From JASGDN01 sp049840815 (GTDB taxonomy: Bacteria > Chloroflexota > Chloroflexia > Thermomicrobiales > UBA6265), in the NCBI GenBank assembly GCA_049840815.1, contig JASGJI010000005.1, positions 1 through 64,000 on the forward strand: a stretch of 64,000 bases of DNA, given 5' to 3'. The position numbers and the translations under genes were made by a program. Positions 1 through 8,760 of the stretch are shown piece after piece. Position 1 is the first letter of the stretch; each line of letters starts with the position of its first letter. The notes under the pieces are model-generated. The model worked only from the letters and a program-made list of their open reading frames with translations. It had not been told where the DNA came from and ran no database searches.

Positions 1-1170
1 GGGATCGGAATCCTTGATCGGAGATGCCTTGATGTGACGATCGAAGAGCTCCAGCCCCTGATTGATCGCCCGCTCCAGCCCGGACGTCGTGCCCTCGTAC
101 CAGGCGTAGTAGTTCTCATGCGCGTTCGTCAGCGCGACCCGCATCTCGTGGTGGAAGTCGTCCGCCCAGATCGCGTCGAGGCCATTGCCACCCGCCGCCA
201 ACGGGCGCGTGCGGGAGATCTCGTGCTGCCCCTCCTCGGCGACGATCGTGATGCTGCGGCCCGATTCCGCCGCTACCAACCGCGCATTGGCCGCCAGCGC
301 CGCCACGATGTGCTCGCCACTCCGATCGACCAGCGCGTGCGTCGCGTCGAGACGGAGGCCATCGATGTGAAACTCCGAGACCCAATAGGAGGCGTTGTCG
401 ATGGCGAACTGGCGGACGAACTCGCTGCCCTCACCATCCCAGTTCAGCCCCTCGCCCCAGGCGGTGCGATGTTTCTCGCTGAAGTACTGATCCGAGAACG
501 CGCGCAGATAGGCGCCCTCCGGCCCAAGATGGTTGTAGACAACATCGAGCATGACGCCCAGTCCGACCGCATGCGCCGCCGCGACGAGGGCGCGCAGATC
601 GTCCGGCGTCCCGTAGGCATTCGATGGCGCGAAGAGATCGACGCCGTCGTAGCCCCAATTGCGCGTACCCGGGCACTGTGCGACGGGCATCAGCTCGACC
701 ATCGTGACGCCGAGCCGCTTCAGCTCCGGCAGCTCGGGGATGAGGGACAGGAAGGTCCCCCCCGGCGTGTACGTGCCGACGTGCAGCTCGTAGATGACCT
801 GGCCCTCACGGTCGATCCCGGCCCACCCGGCGTCCTTCCAGATGAACACCGACGGGTCGATCACCTCGGACGGGCCATGGACGCCCTCCGGCTGATAGCG
901 CGAACAGGGGTCCGGGAAGGCATCGCCGCCGTCGATGCGAAACCGGTAGCGCGTTCCCGCCCCGATGCCGGGGACTTCGGCACTCCAGACACCATCGGCA
1001 TCGCGCGCCATCGGCATGAAGGTCGGTTCGCCGCCATCGTCCGGCTCGATCCGCACGTCCATCTCGTGCTTCGCGGGTGCCCAGACGGCGAACCGCACCC
1101 CGTTGGCCGTCAGATTCGCCCCCATGGCCATCGACCACGCGGCGGCGGTCGTCGCATTCGTATCAGACAT
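1..1170 (-). CDS. treZ: Malto-oligosyltrehalose trehalohydrolase (partial, C-terminus cut by window edge)
   Basis: Hydrolyses the alpha-1,4 bond next to the terminal trehalose unit made by TreY, releasing free trehalose in the cytoplasm. 390 residues are present; the family is usually about 560-600, so the C-terminal third lies beyond the left edge. An N-terminal early-set/CBM48-like region (about residues 15-95) precedes a GH13 barrel with the three expected boxes: DVVYNH near 209, DGLRLDATH with nucleophile Asp near 275, and VAEE with the acid Glu near 312. The ATG lies inside the last codons of treY (8-base overlap, ATGTCTGA), which indicates translational coupling. The enzyme identity is strongly supported by both the motifs and the treY neighbour. 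Confidence 0.95.
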   Translation of the reverse strand, partial: MSDTNATTAAAWSMAMGANLTANGVRFAVWAPAKHEMDVRIEPDDGGEPTFMPMARDADGVWSAEVPGIGAGTRYRFRIDGGDAFPDPCSRYQPEGVHGPSEVIDPSVFIWKDAGWAGIDREGQVIYELHVGTYTPGGTFLSLIPELPELKRLGVTMVELMPVAQCPGTRNWGYDGVDLFAPSNAYGTPDDLRALVAAAHAVGLGVMLDVVYNHLGPEGAYLRAFSDQYFSEKHRTAWGEGLNWDGEGSEFVRQFAIDNASYWVSEFHIDGLRLDATHALVDRSGEHIVAALAANARLVAAESGRSITIVAEEGQHEISRTRPLAAGGNGLDAIWADDFHHEMRVALTNAHENYYAWYEGTTSGLERAINQGLELFDRHIKASPIKDSDP

Positions 1171-4100
1171 CGGTCCCCTCGCCTCCCGCGTGTACTGCTT
1201 CCTCGTGCGATATCAGGACCGCGACCGGATAGGGTGTCAGGATCGGCCCGACCGCGATGGCGTCGCCATCCCCTTCCGCTGGCATCGCTACGCCGTCGAA
1301 GATTGATGTCCAGGCCACTCCGTGCAACGCGGGCGGCAGGACGATCGCCGTATCGCCCCAGTCGATTCCGGCCTCCGTCGTGATGGCGAGGGTCGTTCGT
1401 GGTACCGCCACCACCACCGCCCGCCCGGCATGGACGCGCGCGAAGGCGACGACATGATCGGCCGCGGTGCCGATTGTGGCAAGCGCGTGATATTCGCCGA
1501 ACGCGAAGAGCTCGGGGTCCTGATGCCGAAGATGGAGCAGGTCATGCGTGATCGCAAGCTTCCAGCGCGAATCGCTCAACGGCGCGCCGGAGTCAGGCAT
1601 CCCGGCGGCGAGCAGGCGCTCTCGTAGCCGATAATCGACCGGTCGGCGATTGTCCGGATCGACCAGGCTATCATCGAAGCACTCGGTGCCCTGATAGATA
1701 TCCGGGACGCCCGGCGCGGTCAGTTTCAGCACCTGCTGCGCGAGGGCATTCGAGAAGCCGGCACGCATGACCCGCACCTGGAAACGCTCCATGTCGGCGA
1801 TGAAGGCCGCCGAGCGCCGCCGGTCGAGGATGCCAGCGACGAAGGCGGTCAGCGCAGCCTCGTACGGCTCGTTCGGGTTCGTCCAGTTCGTGAAGCGGCT
1901 CGCCTCACGCGTGACCTTGATCACGTAGTCCGCGATCCGGTCGCGCCAGGACGCCCATTCGGCAGCCGCGATCTTCCCCACCGGCCAGGTGCCTATCAGC
2001 GTCTGGTAGATCACATACTCGTCGGCGCGATGCGGCGCGAGGGCGCCTTCCAGCTTCGCCTTTACCTTGCGGTTCAGACGCGTCCACCGATTGATCGCCG
2101 CTCGCCACTCGGTCGGAATCTCGCTGAGCACAGAGATTCGGGCTCGCACATCCTCGCTGCGCTTGGTGTCGTGCGTGGACGAGACGAGCAACGATGATGG
2201 CCACCGCCGCAGCCGCGCGCGATTCTGCCGGTGGAAGTCCTCCACCGAGACGCCGAACCGGCTGGGATCGCCACCGACCTCATTCAGCGAGACGAGCCGG
2301 TTGAACCGATAGAAAGCGGTATCCTCCAGCCCCTTCGCCATCACCGGGCCGGTGAGCTGCTGGACCTTCATCGCGAACCGGCAGAACTGGTCCGCCAACG
2401 GTCCGGCGAGCTCTCCGCCCTGCACCAGCGCCGATTCCACATAGCGGAATACCGAGCGGTCGATGGTCGTGTTGCGACGCATCGCCCCTTCGATGGCGGC
2501 ACGGATGTAGGCGCGATCGCGGTCGAGCAAGCCCTCGTCACTGCAAGTGATGTAGGTGCGATAGACCGGGAAGCAGGCGACAGTCTCCCGCAGGACGTTC
2601 CGCAGGTCAGCGTTCGTGAAATCGCGGGAATGCCGGTCCTGTTCGGAGATGCGCGCAAGCTCGTTCACCAGCACATTCAGCTCGCTGGCGAACGCCTCCC
2701 GCAACTGGCGCATCTTCATCTCGTAGACCAGCTCGCCGAAGCGGATCGCATCCCCCGTGAAACGCTTGACGATCGTATCGAACGTGGCGCGGCTCGCCGC
2801 CTCCACGAAGAGGCCGGTGGTCGCCTGGGCGAACTCGTAGCCGACCGTCCCCGCGATCGGCCAATCTTCCGGCAACGCCTCACCATGCTCCAGGATCTTC
2901 TCGCCGACTACCCAGAGCGACCACCGCACCGGTGCGGCGGTGTCGGCCTCCAATGCAATCAGCGCGAGGTCGATGGCCGCGACGAGGTGTTCGCGGCGCT
3001 CGGGCGTCTTCTCGACGCCGCGCCGGTCGAGGTCGCGTTCCAGCAGCGTCAGCACGTAGCCACGCTGGAGATCGCGGAAGTATCCACGCGGGTCCCACAG
3101 GCCATCCGGATGGTCGATGCGCACGCCATCGACCAGACCATCCGCCAGCAGGTCGAAAAGCAGGTCATGCGTGGCGGTGAAGACGCCGAGCGCCTCCTGC
3201 CGGATGGCGGCCAGCGTGTTGATGGAGAAGAAGCGGCGATAGTTGATCTCTTCCGCCGCGACACGCCAGAACGCCGGACGCCAGTGCTGGGCCTCGATCA
3301 GGGTGTCCAGCGCATCGAAGCTCGCCGGCTCATCCGGGTTCCCGTTCAGATGCGTGACCGCCGCCGCGATGGCCTCGCGGATCGCGTCGTTGCGCCCGAC
3401 CAGCGAATCGAGCCGGTGACGGATCACGATCTGCTCGCGCTGGCGGGCCAGTTGCACCTCGCGATCGAGTGCGTCCTCACCATAGGGAAGCCGATCCAGC
3501 GCCGTGATGATGCTCTCGAACTCGAGATAGTCCAGATCGTCGGCAGCGAGGAGATCCAGTACCGCCGGTTCCGCCCGCCGCAGCACGACCGGCCAGCTAC
3601 GCGGCGCCAACGGCAATGGCGTGTCCCAGTAGTCGATGCGGAATCCGCCATCGGCGTAGGCAAGGCGGAGTTCCCCGCGTTCGAGCACGTTGCCATACTG
3701 ATCGCCGAGGAAGGGCAGCAGGACCTTGCCTTGCAAGTCACGCTTCAGCGGCGTCCAGTCGATGTCGAACGTATCGGCGTGCACCGAGGCGGCGCCGTTC
3801 TCCAGTACGTCCTGCCACCAGGCATTGGTCCCCCCCGCGATGCCCATGTGATTCGGCACGACATCGAGGATCAAGCCCATCGCGTGGGCGTGAAGCGCCT
3901 CCACCAGCGCGTCCAGCCCCGCCCGGCCACCAATTTCGGGGTTGATCTCGGCGTAATCCACCACGTCGTAGCCGTGCATCGACCCTGGCGTCGCCCGAAA
4001 GATCGGCGACGCGTAGACGTAGCTGATCCCGAGCGCGGCCAGATACGGCACGATCCGGCGGGCGTCGTCGAAGGTGAATGTGTGGTTGAACTGCAGGCGG

Positions 4101-4225
4101 TAGGTCGCGCGCGGTACCGGCACGGCCAGCGCCCGCGCAATGGCTTGCTCGACGTCGTGCAGAAGCACGACTGGCTCGCCCGCCGCATCAAGCACGTCGG
4201 CTTTCGGTTCGGTGATGACGGTCAC
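1163..4225 (-). CDS. treY: Malto-oligosyltrehalose synthase
   Basis: Isomerises the reducing-end alpha-1,4 linkage of maltodextrins to alpha,alpha-1,1, the first step of the TreY/TreZ trehalose route. A GTG start at 4225 gives 1020 residues, long but normal for TreY; it is preceded by a GGGAG box 9 bases away, and no family-like sequence lies upstream of it. The start of the barrel (PRATYRLQF near 38, ASPIF near 72, HGYDVVD near 84) is diagnostic of the family. GH13 boxes DVVPNHMG, GVRIDHPDG and VVGEKIL supply the catalytic residues, and the PGVPDIYQG motif sits near the C-terminus. It overlaps treZ by 8 bases. A debranching enzyme (treX/glgX) usually joins this pathway but is not in the window. 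Confidence 0.96.
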   Translation of the reverse strand: MTVITEPKADVLDAAGEPVVLLHDVEQAIARALAVPVPRATYRLQFNHTFTFDDARRIVPYLAALGISYVYASPIFRATPGSMHGYDVVDYAEINPEIGGRAGLDALVEALHAHAMGLILDVVPNHMGIAGGTNAWWQDVLENGAASVHADTFDIDWTPLKRDLQGKVLLPFLGDQYGNVLERGELRLAYADGGFRIDYWDTPLPLAPRSWPVVLRRAEPAVLDLLAADDLDYLEFESIITALDRLPYGEDALDREVQLARQREQIVIRHRLDSLVGRNDAIREAIAAAVTHLNGNPDEPASFDALDTLIEAQHWRPAFWRVAAEEINYRRFFSINTLAAIRQEALGVFTATHDLLFDLLADGLVDGVRIDHPDGLWDPRGYFRDLQRGYVLTLLERDLDRRGVEKTPERREHLVAAIDLALIALEADTAAPVRWSLWVVGEKILEHGEALPEDWPIAGTVGYEFAQATTGLFVEAASRATFDTIVKRFTGDAIRFGELVYEMKMRQLREAFASELNVLVNELARISEQDRHSRDFTNADLRNVLRETVACFPVYRTYITCSDEGLLDRDRAYIRAAIEGAMRRNTTIDRSVFRYVESALVQGGELAGPLADQFCRFAMKVQQLTGPVMAKGLEDTAFYRFNRLVSLNEVGGDPSRFGVSVEDFHRQNRARLRRWPSSLLVSSTHDTKRSEDVRARISVLSEIPTEWRAAINRWTRLNRKVKAKLEGALAPHRADEYVIYQTLIGTWPVGKIAAAEWASWRDRIADYVIKVTREASRFTNWTNPNEPYEAALTAFVAGILDRRRSAAFIADMERFQVRVMRAGFSNALAQQVLKLTAPGVPDIYQGTECFDDSLVDPDNRRPVDYRLRERLLAAGMPDSGAPLSDSRWKLAITHDLLHLRHQDPELFAFGEYHALATIGTAADHVVAFARVHAGRAVVVAVPRTTLAITTEAGIDWGDTAIVLPPALHGVAWTSIFDGVAMPAEGDGDAIAVGPILTPYPVAVLISHEEAVHAGGEGTDV

Positions 4226-4507
4226 GATGATGGACTCCCGTTGCCCTCTACGCCAGTCAGGGCCTGGCGTGCGTATCTCGTGGAGCAAGCGGCAGTGATT
4301 GACTCCCGATCCCGCAAGGACTCTCGCAAGCGACTGTCCAGCACGGTCTCTCCATGAGAGCATACCGCGTCCGACCAGGGCATCCATACACATCCTGTGA
4401 TGACGTTGACACACCTCACCGTCCCCTGTGAGGACATCGTGTGACCGGCATCCCGATAATCCGAGCAAGTGGACACGTCGACACCTACTTGCGGGAGGAG
4501 GCCCGCC

Positions 4508-4954
4508 ATGTCGAACAGGACACGCCAGCGCTGGGATCGATACAACCTGCTCGCCTACTGCTGCGCGTCGTGGGGGATCTCTGCGGTACTCGGGGGCGTC
4601 GCGCTGGTAGCAGGCATCCTGCCCATCCCGGATTCATTGCTGGATGGATCGCCGTTTCCGGACTACACGATCCCCGGACTCGCACTCACCGCCGTGGGCA
4701 TCGGCTCACTGCTCTGTGGGATCGCCCTGCCGAAGCGACAACGGCGAACCGTGTTGGTCGCCGGGGCGCTCGGCATCGCCCAGATGGTCTTCCTCGGGGT
4801 GGAGCTGATCGTGATCGGCTTCTCGGGGTTGCTCGCGATCTACGCCGTCATCGCGCTTGCCACAATCCTTCTGGCATGGAGGATCGCGACGGACCACGAT
4901 GCCCCGGCCCGCCGCACAGGCAGCGCGGAGCCTCCCCAGCGAGCGAGCTCCTGA
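4508..4954 (+). CDS. Small four-helix integral membrane protein, function unknown
   Basis: 148 residues. The ATG was chosen because a strong GGGAGGAGG box lies 7 bases upstream; in-frame sequence further upstream is low-quality. Four hydrophobic segments (about residues 18-38, 50-75, 83-100 and 103-120) with a short charged N-terminus and a charged C-terminal tail suggest a small inner-membrane protein. No recognisable catalytic motif. It diverges from treY and precedes the metallophosphoesterase on the same strand with a 122-base gap, so a functional link is not established. I do not recognise the family. Confidence 0.7.
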   Translation: MSNRTRQRWDRYNLLAYCCASWGISAVLGGVALVAGILPIPDSLLDGSPFPDYTIPGLALTAVGIGSLLCGIALPKRQRRTVLVAGALGIAQMVFLGVELIVIGFSGLLAIYAVIALATILLAWRIATDHDAPARRTGSAEPPQRASS

Positions 4955-5076
4955 AACCGGCTCCGGATTCGTCACGAATTGATGATGCCTGATCGCGAGA
5001 GTTCTGGCACCATAGCCGCCTGACCGTCGCACTGGCGACGGCGACGACCTTGCCGCATGTCCGGAGGCAACGAACG

Positions 5077-5871
5077 GTGACGAATCTACGACTCGGGGTC
5101 CTGACCGACCTGCATCTGGCGCCCGCCGGATCGCCGCCACGGAAGTTCATCAACGCCTATCCCTTCGACCGGTCGCTGGCGATGCTTGACGACGCCTTGG
5201 CGTGGTTCCGCGAGCGTGATGTCGACGCCGTGGCGGTGCTGGGCGACCTCGTCATGTTCGAGGACGAAGCATCGCTGGATGCAGGCATGAGCCGGATCGC
5301 CAACCTCGGCAAACCGGTCCTCATCGTCCCCGGCAATCACGATGGCCTCGACTGGCCTGCCGCGATCGCCCGCAACCTGCCGAACCAGAACCTTCCCGCC
5401 TGGCCAGCCGCCGTTCGGGCGGTCGATGTCCGGGTCGAGCAGAACCCGGAACGATGGTGGACGGGCGGGATTCATCTCCCGGACGCCGGTCCCGCGCTGG
5501 TGCTCTCCCATTTCCCGCTCGTGAATGTCGGCCAATACCTGACGGACGCCGGCTTCCCGTACGCCGGGGACGCAACGTGGGACGACTCGCTCGAAGGCAT
5601 CCAGGAGCGCGAAGCTCCGGTCGTGGCACTATCAGGGCATGTCCACGTGCGCTACGAACAGGCCGCGGGAGCCGTCCTCCAGCTCGGATTCGGGGCGCTG
5701 ATCGAACCGCCACACGCCGCCGCCATCCTGGAGATGCGCGAGGATGACGACGAGCTGGTCGTTGCAGTCGAGCACATCGACATCGCCCCCTACGATGTGG
5801 CGGTCGTGCCGATCATCAGCCCGGCCGCATCAAGCTGGCGTTTCGGTGAGGATGGCTGGCAGCGGCAGTAG
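5077..5871 (+). CDS. Calcineurin-like metallophosphoesterase
   Basis: 264 residues. A GTG start fits a GGAGG box 9 bases upstream better than the in-frame TTG 27 bases earlier. The full dinuclear-metal signature is visible in order: TDLHL (about 9-13), GDLV (about 56), PGNHDG (about 85), SHFPL (about 147) and SGHVHVRYE (about 187). This belongs to the broad family of predicted phosphohydrolases, including phosphodiesterase-like proteins. The substrate cannot be told from sequence. No signal peptide, so cytoplasmic. It is convergent with argH, with a shared hairpin between them. Confidence 0.85.
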   Translation: MTNLRLGVLTDLHLAPAGSPPRKFINAYPFDRSLAMLDDALAWFRERDVDAVAVLGDLVMFEDEASLDAGMSRIANLGKPVLIVPGNHDGLDWPAAIARNLPNQNLPAWPAAVRAVDVRVEQNPERWWTGGIHLPDAGPALVLSHFPLVNVGQYLTDAGFPYAGDATWDDSLEGIQEREAPVVALSGHVHVRYEQAAGAVLQLGFGALIEPPHAAAILEMREDDDELVVAVEHIDIAPYDVAVVPIISPAASSWRFGEDGWQRQ

Positions 5872-5889
5872 ACGCCGCCAGCTTCGATC

Positions 5890-5930
5890 TCCCGGCCCGG
5901 CTCCTCCTACTCGACGGAGCCAGGCCGGGA
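5890..5930. terminator. Hairpin between convergent metallophosphoesterase and argH genes
   Basis: A 15-base stem (5890-5904 with 5916-5930) has one mismatch and a loop of about 11 bases. It covers the argH stop codon region and lies 18 bases past the metallophosphoesterase stop, so it may end transcription in both directions. There is no clear T-run on either side. Confidence 0.5.
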
Positions 5931-7406
5931 GAAGAGCATCTCCAGCCCTTGTCGATGCTCCGCCACCCACGTCGCATGGACGCCGACCTCCCGGCCCGAC
6001 TCCGTCAGCGCGGCATCCACGCGATTCGGCGCAGTCCCGCCCGGCACGTCGCGCCCGGCGATGCTCGTCAGCGCATCCAGCGGCGGCTTCTCCTCCGCGA
6101 AGACAGGATGAACGGCGGCCCATTCCTCGTCGGTGAGGTCGGCGAAGGTCTTGCCCTCCCGCACGCAGCGCCCGACCAGCGAGCCGATCACCTCGTGCGC
6201 CTCGCGGAACGGCACGCCGCGCTTCGCGAGCAGGTCGGCGGCGTCCGTCGCCAGCGTGAAGTCGTCGATGGCAGCGGCGGCCATGCGGTCGGCGTTGAAG
6301 GTCGTCGTGCGGATCATCGGAGGGAAGACATCGAGCAACTGGAGCACGGTCGAAACCGCGTCGAACAGCCCCTCCTTGTCCTCCTGCAAGTCCTTGTTGT
6401 AGCTCAGCGGCAGTCCCTTCACCGTGGTCAACAGCGCCATCAGGTGCCCGAAGACGCGGCCCGTCTTCCCACGTCCGAGTTCCGCCACATCGGCGTTCTT
6501 CTTCTGGGGCATGATCGAGGAACCGGTCGAGAAGGCATCCGAGAGCGTGATGAACCGGAACTCGCCGGACGACCAGAGAATCAGTTCCTCACTGAGCCGG
6601 GAGACATGCATCGCGATCAGCGAGCAGGCATAGATGGTGTCCAGCACGTAGTCGCGGTCGGAAACGGCATCGAGGCTGTTCGCCGAGACGCGAGAGAATC
6701 CAAGCTCCGCCGCAACGCTCGCGCGGTCGATGGGATACGTCGTGCCGGCCAGCGCGGCGGACCCCAGCACCAGCACGTCCGCCCGGCGGTACGCATCCCG
6801 CACGCGGTCGAGGTCGCGCAGCGTCATCTCCACGTAGGCGTGGAGATGATGCGCCAGCAGGACCGGCTGCGCGCGCTGGAGGTGGGTGTAGCCCGGCATC
6901 ACGACATCCGGATGCGCCTGCGCGACCTCCAGCAGCGCACTCGCGAAGTCCTCCAGCTTGGCCGCGATCTCGACCAGCGCCCGCCGCGTCCAGAGGCGAA
7001 GATCGGTCCCCACCTGATCGTTGCGGCTGCGCGCGGTGTGCAGTTTGCCCGTAACAGGACCGACCACCTCATAGAGGCGGCGCTCGACGCCGGTGTGGAC
7101 ATCCTCATCGGCGATCGTGAGTCCGAACGTGCCGGCATCGACCTCGTCCATGACCTGCCACAGGCCGCGCTCGATCTCCTTCGCCTCCTCGACGGTGACG
7201 ATGCCCTGCCGCCCGAGCATGCGGACATGGGCAATGGACCCGCGAATGTCCTCGCGCACCAGATTGATGTCGAAGGTGACGGAGGCATTGAACGCCTCCA
7301 ACCGCGCATCCGGAGACTCGGCGAAGCGTCCAGCCCAGCGCTTGGGCGCGGTCGTGGGAGCAGCGGCGGAGGAACCGAGGGGAGAGATCGGGGAGGATGA
7401 GCTCAT
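5907..7406 (-). CDS. argH: Argininosuccinate lyase
   Basis: Splits argininosuccinate into arginine and fumarate, the last step of arginine synthesis. 499 residues from the ATG at 7406; a longer in-frame GTG start adds 16 unlikely residues. The N-terminus up to about residue 18 is a low-complexity Ser/Pro/Ala stretch, and the family core begins at KRWAGRF. Fumarase/aspartase superfamily motifs are present: HTARSRNDQV near residue 126, YTHLQRAQP near 170, and the signature GSSIMPQKKNADVAEL near 290. Other arginine genes (argG, argBCJ) are not adjacent, so it appears to be a single-gene unit. It diverges from the exported deacetylase-like gene. Confidence 0.97.
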   Translation of the reverse strand: MSSSSPISPLGSSAAAPTTAPKRWAGRFAESPDARLEAFNASVTFDINLVREDIRGSIAHVRMLGRQGIVTVEEAKEIERGLWQVMDEVDAGTFGLTIADEDVHTGVERRLYEVVGPVTGKLHTARSRNDQVGTDLRLWTRRALVEIAAKLEDFASALLEVAQAHPDVVMPGYTHLQRAQPVLLAHHLHAYVEMTLRDLDRVRDAYRRADVLVLGSAALAGTTYPIDRASVAAELGFSRVSANSLDAVSDRDYVLDTIYACSLIAMHVSRLSEELILWSSGEFRFITLSDAFSTGSSIMPQKKNADVAELGRGKTGRVFGHLMALLTTVKGLPLSYNKDLQEDKEGLFDAVSTVLQLLDVFPPMIRTTTFNADRMAAAAIDDFTLATDAADLLAKRGVPFREAHEVIGSLVGRCVREGKTFADLTDEEWAAVHPVFAEEKPPLDALTSIAGRDVPGGTAPNRVDAALTESGREVGVHATWVAEHRQGLEMLFSRPGSVE

Positions 7407-7513
7407 CGGGCGGGGCTTTCCATGCGTGATTGAGGCGGAGGACGGGCCGCGCATCGACTCGGCGACCGGGCACGATTGCCCGATAGCCTACCATCAGACG
7501 GCGGAACGTCCAG

Positions 7514-7542
7514 TTGACCCATCGGAACGCAATTGCCATACT
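7514..7542 (+). promoter_or_regulatory. Candidate sigma-70-type promoter for the deacetylase-like gene
   Basis: TTGACC (7514-7519), a 17-base spacer and CATACT (7537-7542) lie 37 bases upstream of the ATG, with an AAGGAGG ribosome site in between. Confidence 0.55.
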
Positions 7543-7578
7543 GTACGTACATGTGACCCATCGTCACAAGGAGGCAGC

Positions 7579-8577
7579 ATGGCCGTCGCAACTCCCACCC
7601 GCCCCCACCATTTCGCCGAACCGGAACCCATCGTGCGCATCCGCCGGACGCTCGGGGCCGTTCACCTGCTGAACGCGCTCCTGATCGTCATCATCCTCCT
7701 CGCCCTCATCGCACCGCGCGTCGGGGCATCGGCGCTCATCGAGCCCGCCATCGGCGCCAGCGCCCGCATCGTCGCGACTGATGCCGCGAACATCCGCGCC
7801 TGTCCTGCACTCGACTGCGCCGTCCTCGCCGTCGCCGCCCTCCACGATGAGATGCTGGTGACCGGCGCGCCCGTTTCCGGCTTCGTCCCGGTCTCGGCGA
7901 AAGGCGTGACCGGCTACGTGCATGCGATGTACCTCAGCGCCGCCAATCCCGATCCCTGGTTCACGGGAGGCCAGTCCGGGTGCAAGCGGGTCGCCCTCAT
8001 CTTCAACATCGGCGTCGGCGACACTCCGTCGCAGACCGTGATCGACACCCTGGTCGCAGAAGATGTCGATGCCACGATGTTCGCGATGGGCAACTGGGCA
8101 GAGACGCATCGCGACTACCTGCTGCAACTCCGCGATGCCGGGTTCACCATCGGCACCCATGGCTACGCCTCGGTGTACCTGACGAACCTGAGCGACGACG
8201 AGATCCGCGCCGACCTCAAGGCCTCGGTGGATGCGATTTCCTCCATCACCGGCCAACCTGTCGCGACCTGGGCCACCCCCTACGCTGCCGCGACCGACGC
8301 CCGCGTGCGTGGCGTGATCGCCGGGATGGGCTATATGCCGGTCGGCTGGGCAGTCACGTCGGCGGATTTCGGGAGCGAGGCGACTGCGCAGGGCGTGATC
8401 GACCGCGTGCTACCGAACGTCACGGATGGCGCGATCGTGGAGTTCCACCTCGACGGCCCCGCGACGGAATCCTCCACGGCGATCGCGCTCCCGGTCATCA
8501 TCGCCAGCCTGCGCGAGCAAGGGTACGAGCTGGTCAGCGTGCCCGATCTCGCGCTTCCGTGCGCGATCCCGGCCTGA
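7579..8577 (+). CDS. Exported SH3-like plus degenerate polysaccharide deacetylase (NodB) fold protein
   Basis: 332 residues; AAGGAGG lies 4 bases before the ATG. A hydrophobic segment at about residues 28-47 acts as signal or anchor. Residues about 58-116 form a bacterial SH3-like domain, as found in wall-binding proteins, followed by a NodB-like domain (about 130-330). Catalytic landmarks are altered: the usual TFDDG is FNIGVGD, the metal-binding H-x3-H box reads GTHGYASVYL with only one His, the RPPYG box is ATPYAA without Arg, and the late His survives as EFHLDG. Active deacetylases need an Asp-His-His metal set, so this may be a wall-binding protein that has lost activity. Fold assignment is good; function uncertain. 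Confidence 0.75.
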   Translation: MAVATPTRPHHFAEPEPIVRIRRTLGAVHLLNALLIVIILLALIAPRVGASALIEPAIGASARIVATDAANIRACPALDCAVLAVAALHDEMLVTGAPVSGFVPVSAKGVTGYVHAMYLSAANPDPWFTGGQSGCKRVALIFNIGVGDTPSQTVIDTLVAEDVDATMFAMGNWAETHRDYLLQLRDAGFTIGTHGYASVYLTNLSDDEIRADLKASVDAISSITGQPVATWATPYAAATDARVRGVIAGMGYMPVGWAVTSADFGSEATAQGVIDRVLPNVTDGAIVEFHLDGPATESSTAIALPVIIASLREQGYELVSVPDLALPCAIPA

Positions 8578-8584
8578 CGTGCAG

Positions 8585-8614
8585 ATGACAACCGACCCTC
8601 CGGATCGCTATACT
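8585..8614 (+). promoter_or_regulatory. Candidate promoter of the nurA-herA-sbcDC operon
   Basis: ATGACA (8585-8590), an 18-base spacer and a perfect TATACT (8609-8614), about 147 bases before the nurA-like start. The leader between them contains no evident regulatory hairpin. Confidence 0.5.
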
Positions 8615-8760
8615 CGGAAGCGGAACACCCGTTCGCATCCCTGCAATGCCCGTCGAGGTGGACGTGATCCCCTGCGCTCCGGTATTCCCATTCCCCACCC
8701 AACGCCGTCCGGAACATTCCTCGGATTGCGATCGGGCCGGGGATTCGCGAGTTGGCACCC

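Noticed and set aside
2231..4357. Long plus-strand open frame of about 700 codons antisense to treY
   Set aside because: Its translation is Arg/Asp/Gln-rich with no motif, typical of the antisense frame of a high-GC gene; treY carries all family motifs.
5949..7400. Open frame of nearly 480 codons antisense to argH
   Set aside because: Mirror frame of argH; low-complexity Arg/His/Gln content and no family signature.
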